The notes below the pieces were generated by a model. That model was not told where the DNA came from. It ran no database searches and saw only the letters and a list, made by a program, of their open reading frames with translations. From Gammaproteobacteria bacterium (lineage in GTDB: Bacteria; Pseudomonadota; Gammaproteobacteria; UBA6429; Thiohalophilaceae), in the NCBI GenBank assembly GCA_013152045.1, contig JAADGZ010000018.1:1-8496 (forward strand): 8,496 bases of DNA, written 5' to 3'. The position numbers and the translations under genes are program-made. Of this stretch, positions 6,563 to 8,496 are shown one piece after another (within the stretch, counting starts at the first letter, position 1; each line of letters opens with the position of its first letter).

Positions 6563-6598
6563 TTTAACCACCATTCATTTAAATGAATGGTGGTTAAA
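6563..6598. repeat. perfect 36-bp palindrome
   Basis: TTTAACCACCATTCATTT (6563-6580) is followed with no spacer by its exact reverse complement (6581-6598). It lies 48 bp beyond the stop codon of the zeta partner gene and downstream of rhlB, between two convergent units, so a terminator role is natural. However, the flanks carry T on the left and A on the right, the reverse of a bidirectional U-tract terminator. A dimeric-protein binding site is an alternative. Confidence 0.75.
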
Positions 6599-6646
6599 AT
6601 CCTGACATGTGACTATCAACGTCCCTTTGTGCCTGTACAAAACTTT

Positions 6647-6847
6647 TCAAGATGATGCAGGCCGCAGAGTTTCATCAGAATACTCCTCTACAATCTGGCC
6701 TTCTTTCTGGATAACCACTCCTATACCAAATTTTCTTGCCCGTTCACGCGCTTTCAGGGAAGCACGTTTAATAGCTGTATCGGCTTTAACAAAATCGGGG
6801 TCTCGTTGGCCTGGGGTTGGGGATGAATATTTATGCTTTGTACTCAT
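6647..6847 (-). CDS. small basic partner of the zeta-like kinase (putative antitoxin)
   Basis: A 66-residue protein. The first 20 residues are polar and probably unstructured. Residues about 22-40 (DTAIKRASLKARERARKFG) form a basic amphipathic helix, followed by two short strands (IGVVIQKEGQIVEEY). The pattern A..RA...AR..A...G..VV...G.IVE is one I recall from small proteins encoded beside chromosomal zeta-like P-loop kinases, but I cannot name the family. Its ATG overlaps the kinase TGA as ATGA, and a strong AAGGAG lies seven bases upstream inside the kinase gene, so the two are cotranslated and this protein can be made in excess. An antitoxin or regulator role is inferred from context only. 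The toxin-first order is unusual. Confidence 0.75.
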   Translation of the reverse strand: MSTKHKYSSPTPGQRDPDFVKADTAIKRASLKARERARKFGIGVVIQKEGQIVEEYSDETLRPASS

Positions 6848-7374
6848 GAATTCACTCCTTCTCCGACAAGTATAGGTTCACTGGATGAATTATCATACAG
6901 TACCCACTCGTCTACCAGCGGTTGATAGAGGTTTTCGAAATGATGAAATCCGGCGAAAAAACGCCGCCGGATCACTGGCTCGGGTATATTGTGACCACCT
7001 TCTTTAACACGTTGCCGAACCCGGGCAATGGCCAGCTCTGGCGAGGCCAGTTTCAGGAAAAATAGTTTGACGTTATAACCAGTTGCCTGCCATTGCGGAA
7101 TGAGCTGGGCATAATGGCGTCCACTCAGGGTGGTTTCAAAAGCAAAACTCTCGCCCAGACGCATATGATGACGTATTTCTGAAATCATCAATCGTCCTGC
7201 TCTAAATGCTACATTTTCTGCTGCAAACGGCGCAAGTCCCGCCGCGATCAAATCAGCATTCACAAAGTTAGGACAAGCCGCCTCATGGGGCAGAAATTCG
7301 ACAGCGAAGGTCGTTTTTCCTGCCCCGTTTGGACCAGCGATAATAATAATCTTTTTTTCTATTTTTTCGGTCAT
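6844..7374 (-). CDS. zeta-toxin-like P-loop kinase (AAA_33 / zeta family)
   Basis: A 176-residue cytoplasmic protein from the chosen ATG (MTEKIEKKIIIIAGPNGAGKTTF). Walker A is GPNGAGKT (14-21). NADLIAAG (about 40-47) corresponds to the acidic substrate-site region of zeta toxins, FAFETTLSG (77-85) to the beta-strand/TLR-type segment, and RVRQRVKEGGHNIPEPVIRRRF (118-139) to the arginine-rich lid. True zeta toxins phosphorylate UDP-N-acetylglucosamine and poison wall synthesis, but this short chromosomal subgroup has no firmly known substrate. The frame is open upstream to an in-frame TTG at 7443 (199 residues) and ATG at 7425, but a perfect TATAAT (7433-7438) lies inside that extension and the family normally begins just before the P-loop. 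The chosen ATG has no Shine-Dalgarno but overlaps an upstream micro-ORF stop. Exact start uncertain. Confidence 0.8.
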   Translation of the reverse strand: MTEKIEKKIIIIAGPNGAGKTTFAVEFLPHEAACPNFVNADLIAAGLAPFAAENVAFRAGRLMISEIRHHMRLGESFAFETTLSGRHYAQLIPQWQATGYNVKLFFLKLASPELAIARVRQRVKEGGHNIPEPVIRRRFFAGFHHFENLYQPLVDEWVLYDNSSSEPILVGEGVNS

Positions 7375-7693
7375 GGCATCAGCAACGTACAAATCATAAT
7401 AACGGTCTGTAAAAAACAAAGCCATTTGACGAATTATAAACAATAAATTCCGCTTTCATTTTTCCTGAGCTATTCAATTCAGAGCCTTATCCAGTTCAGT
7501 CTGATTCAAGGGTGCTTCTTCCCCGTGTGCCGCAGGATTAAGAACTCGGTCTTTCATTCGAGGCGCACACGAGTTTGTCCCGGTGATCTTCGGGGTTCCG
7601 GCGATGACTCGTTTGTATAGTGCATGGGGAGTTGCTTTTCGAGAAGCTTGCGGGCGCGTTTGGCGGCTTTTTCGAGATCATGTAAGCGAAAGG
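7375..7693 (-). other. gene-poor stretch with overlapping micro-ORFs upstream of the zeta-like gene
   Basis: No standard gene is recognisable between the SET gene and the kinase. On the minus strand are: a 48-codon frame from GTG at 7700 (overlapping the SET stop) to TGA at 7554, containing HDLEKAAKRARKLLEKQLP; a 27-codon frame from ATG 7557 to TGA 7474, joined to it by ATGA; a 21-codon frame (MKAEFIVYNSSNGFVFYRPL) from ATG 7459 with AGGA just upstream; and an 8-codon frame (7397-7371) joined to it and to the kinase ATG by further ATGA overlaps. A consensus -10 TATAAT occurs at 7433-7438 without a good -35. The coding-looking but frame-switching stretch could be a decayed gene. Confidence 0.4.
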
Positions 7694-8008
7694 CTACCAC
7701 CCATAGTTATGGGTAATTTCCTCGCCTGGGGCAATATCCCGCAGGGCGCAGACTTCGCGTGATTCATAATAGGCCGCGTTGGGGCTGTCGCTATGGTTGA
7801 TATAGCGCAGGTAACAATGCACTTCGAACCCCTGTTTATTACTTAGCCACAGCACATGCGGGCCATCGGTTTTAGTGAGTTGTCCCTGGGCAATGCCGAT
7901 TAGCTGGCCGGCGCGGATGGGTTTTTTCGCAAACAGTCCCTTGCCGTGAATTGAGCTATTTGAGACGGATACTAGCGGGTTATTGCTGCGTTTCTGGATT
8001 TTAGGCAT
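7694..8008 (-). CDS. minimal SET-domain protein (putative lysine methyltransferase)
   Basis: A 104-residue protein consisting almost entirely of a SET fold. SSIHGKGLFAKKPIRAGQLIG (18-38) is the N-terminal S-adenosylmethionine-binding segment, RYINHSDSPNA (68-78) carries the NHS motif (71-73), and ALRDIAPGEEITHNYGW (88-104) holds the PGEEI turn and catalytic-type tyrosine Y102. SET enzymes transfer a methyl group from S-adenosylmethionine to protein lysines; the bacterial target is unknown. The SET-I insert is very short, and the post-SET cysteines of eukaryotic enzymes are absent, which is usual for small bacterial members. The start ATG has only a weak ribosome site (AGAAAC). The gene is flanked by the repeat array upstream and the micro-ORF stretch downstream, an accessory setting. 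The fold call is strong; activity is inferred. Confidence 0.85.
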   Translation of the reverse strand: MPKIQKRSNNPLVSVSNSSIHGKGLFAKKPIRAGQLIGIAQGQLTKTDGPHVLWLSNKQGFEVHCYLRYINHSDSPNAAYYESREVCALRDIAPGEEITHNYGW

Positions 8009-8039
8009 AAGTGTTTCTATTGTTGTATTGAATTAAAAT

Positions 8040-8208
8040 GATGGGTTTCACTTCGTTCTACCCATCCTACGGGTGTACGCAAAGAGTAAGGTTTCACTTC
8101 GTTCTACCCATCCTACGGGTGTACGCAAAGAGTAGGGTTTCACTTCGTTCTACCCATCCTATGGGTGTACGTAAAGGGTAGGATGGGTAGAACGAAGTGA
8201 AACCCATC
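8040..8208. repeat. array of three 46-bp direct repeats closed by a perfect 30-bp inverted copy
   Basis: Direct units at 8044-8089, 8090-8135 and 8136-8181 each begin GGTTTCACTTCGTTCTACCC. Units one and two differ only in the last base, and the third differs from unit two at three positions. The opening 30 bp (8040-8069, GATGGGTTTC...CATCCTA) recurs exactly inverted at 8179-8208. The first and last copies carry GATGGGT/ACCCATC arms, so they can fold as REP-like hairpins. The GATGGGTAGAACGAAGTGAAACCC theme resembles repeats I recall from many gammaproteobacterial genomes. It lies 6 bp after the stop of the right-edge gene and upstream of the SET gene. No RAYT transposase is in the window. Confidence 0.85.
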
Positions 8209-8214
8209 AAACCT

Positions 8215-8496
8215 TTAACGCCGTTGCTGTTGGCGCCAGATCTGAAAATTGGGCTGTTTTTGGTAAGCTTTGCTGTCGACATAGCTGAGCACATTCTGCA
8301 GCCGATAGAACCAGACCACGGAGTCGATGCGGATAATTTCCCGGCCTCGCTCATCGAAGAAAATCAAAGTGGGGGCATAGTCCAGATTCATGGTCTGCGC
8401 CCACTGGCGGGTGGTGGTTTTTTTTCCGCGCGGGGTAATGAGGGGGGTGTCACTGGACATATCCAGCTGTACCACATCGAATCTTTTCAGTAGTTT
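8215..8496 (-). CDS. thioredoxin-fold protein, C-terminal 93 codons (5' end outside window)
   Basis: The frame is open to the right edge (KLLKRFDVVQLDMSSD...) and ends with TAA at 8215. An in-frame GTG at 8473 is unlikely to be the start because coding sequence continues through it. The segment FDVVQLDMSSDTPLITPRGKKTT, then WAQTMNLDYAPTLIFFDERGREIIRIDSV with the cis-proline of YAPTL, then a C-terminal helix and a Gln/Arg-rich end fit the C-terminal half of a thioredoxin-like domain of the periplasmic SoxW/DsbD-C type with an extended loop. The active-site CxxC and any signal peptide would lie outside the window, so reductase activity and location are unknown. Its transcript would run directly into the repeat array. 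Confidence 0.8.
   Translation of the reverse strand, partial: KLLKRFDVVQLDMSSDTPLITPRGKKTTTRQWAQTMNLDYAPTLIFFDERGREIIRIDSVVWFYRLQNVLSYVDSKAYQKQPNFQIWRQQQRR

Noticed and set aside
7375..7443. N-terminal extension of the zeta-like kinase from the TTG at 7443
   Set aside because: The added residues do not resemble the family N-terminus and a consensus TATAAT lies within them; kept only as an alternative because AGCGGA precedes the TTG.
8040..8208. CRISPR array
   Set aside because: The 46-bp units are contiguous and almost identical along their full length with no unique spacers, and an inverted copy ends the block.
8094..8354. Minus-strand frame of 86 codons over the repeat array
   Set aside because: It runs out of frame through the thioredoxin-fold gene and then through repeat sequence; no protein similarity is evident.
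8197..8493. Plus-strand frame of 98 codons at the right edge
   Set aside because: It is antisense to the thioredoxin-fold gene, which shows a coherent family pattern; no ribosome site precedes the plus frame.

Overview
The window looks like a chromosomal segment of a gammaproteobacterium. The evidence is the order rhlB / trxA - rho, with rhlB divergent from trxA as in Escherichia coli, Rho and RhlB close to their enterobacterial counterparts along their length, a zinc-type ribosomal protein L31, and dispersed palindromic repeats common in environmental gammaproteobacteria (sulfur and methane oxidisers, for example). Base composition is moderate, and I cannot name the genus.

Left half (1-4869, all minus strand). 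Reading in the direction of transcription, from right to left: thioredoxin trxA (TTG start), then a long leader with a 54-bp inverted repeat and a C-rich, G-poor stretch, then rho, a hairpin terminator, a DUF3135 gene with its own TTGACA promoter, a sigma70-type promoter with a folded leader and rpmE (L31), a secreted thermonuclease-like protein eight bases further on, and finally a malic enzyme gene cut off by the left edge. The core theme is transcription termination, translation and redox housekeeping.

Centre (4870-6250). A 109-bp divergent promoter region separates trxA from rhlB, the DEAD-box RNA helicase of the RNA degradosome. rhlB has no visible Shine-Dalgarno sequence, and its best -10 lies so close to the ATG that a leaderless mRNA is possible.

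Right part (6251-8496) is accessory. A roughly 205-bp nested inverted-repeat element follows rhlB, and then comes a perfect 36-bp palindrome. A minus-strand operon follows: a zeta-toxin-like P-loop kinase and a 66-residue partner overlapping it by ATGA. It is preceded by a stretch of very short ORFs linked by ATGA overlaps. Upstream lie a minimal 104-residue SET-domain protein, an array of three 46-bp direct repeats closed by a perfect inverted copy, and the C-terminal 93 codons of a thioredoxin-fold protein that runs off the right edge.

The most interesting items are the reversed-order zeta-like module with its micro-ORF chain, the 36-bp palindrome, the nested repeat element, and the regulatory leaders of rho and rpmE. 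I found no CRISPR, rRNA, tRNA or transposase gene.
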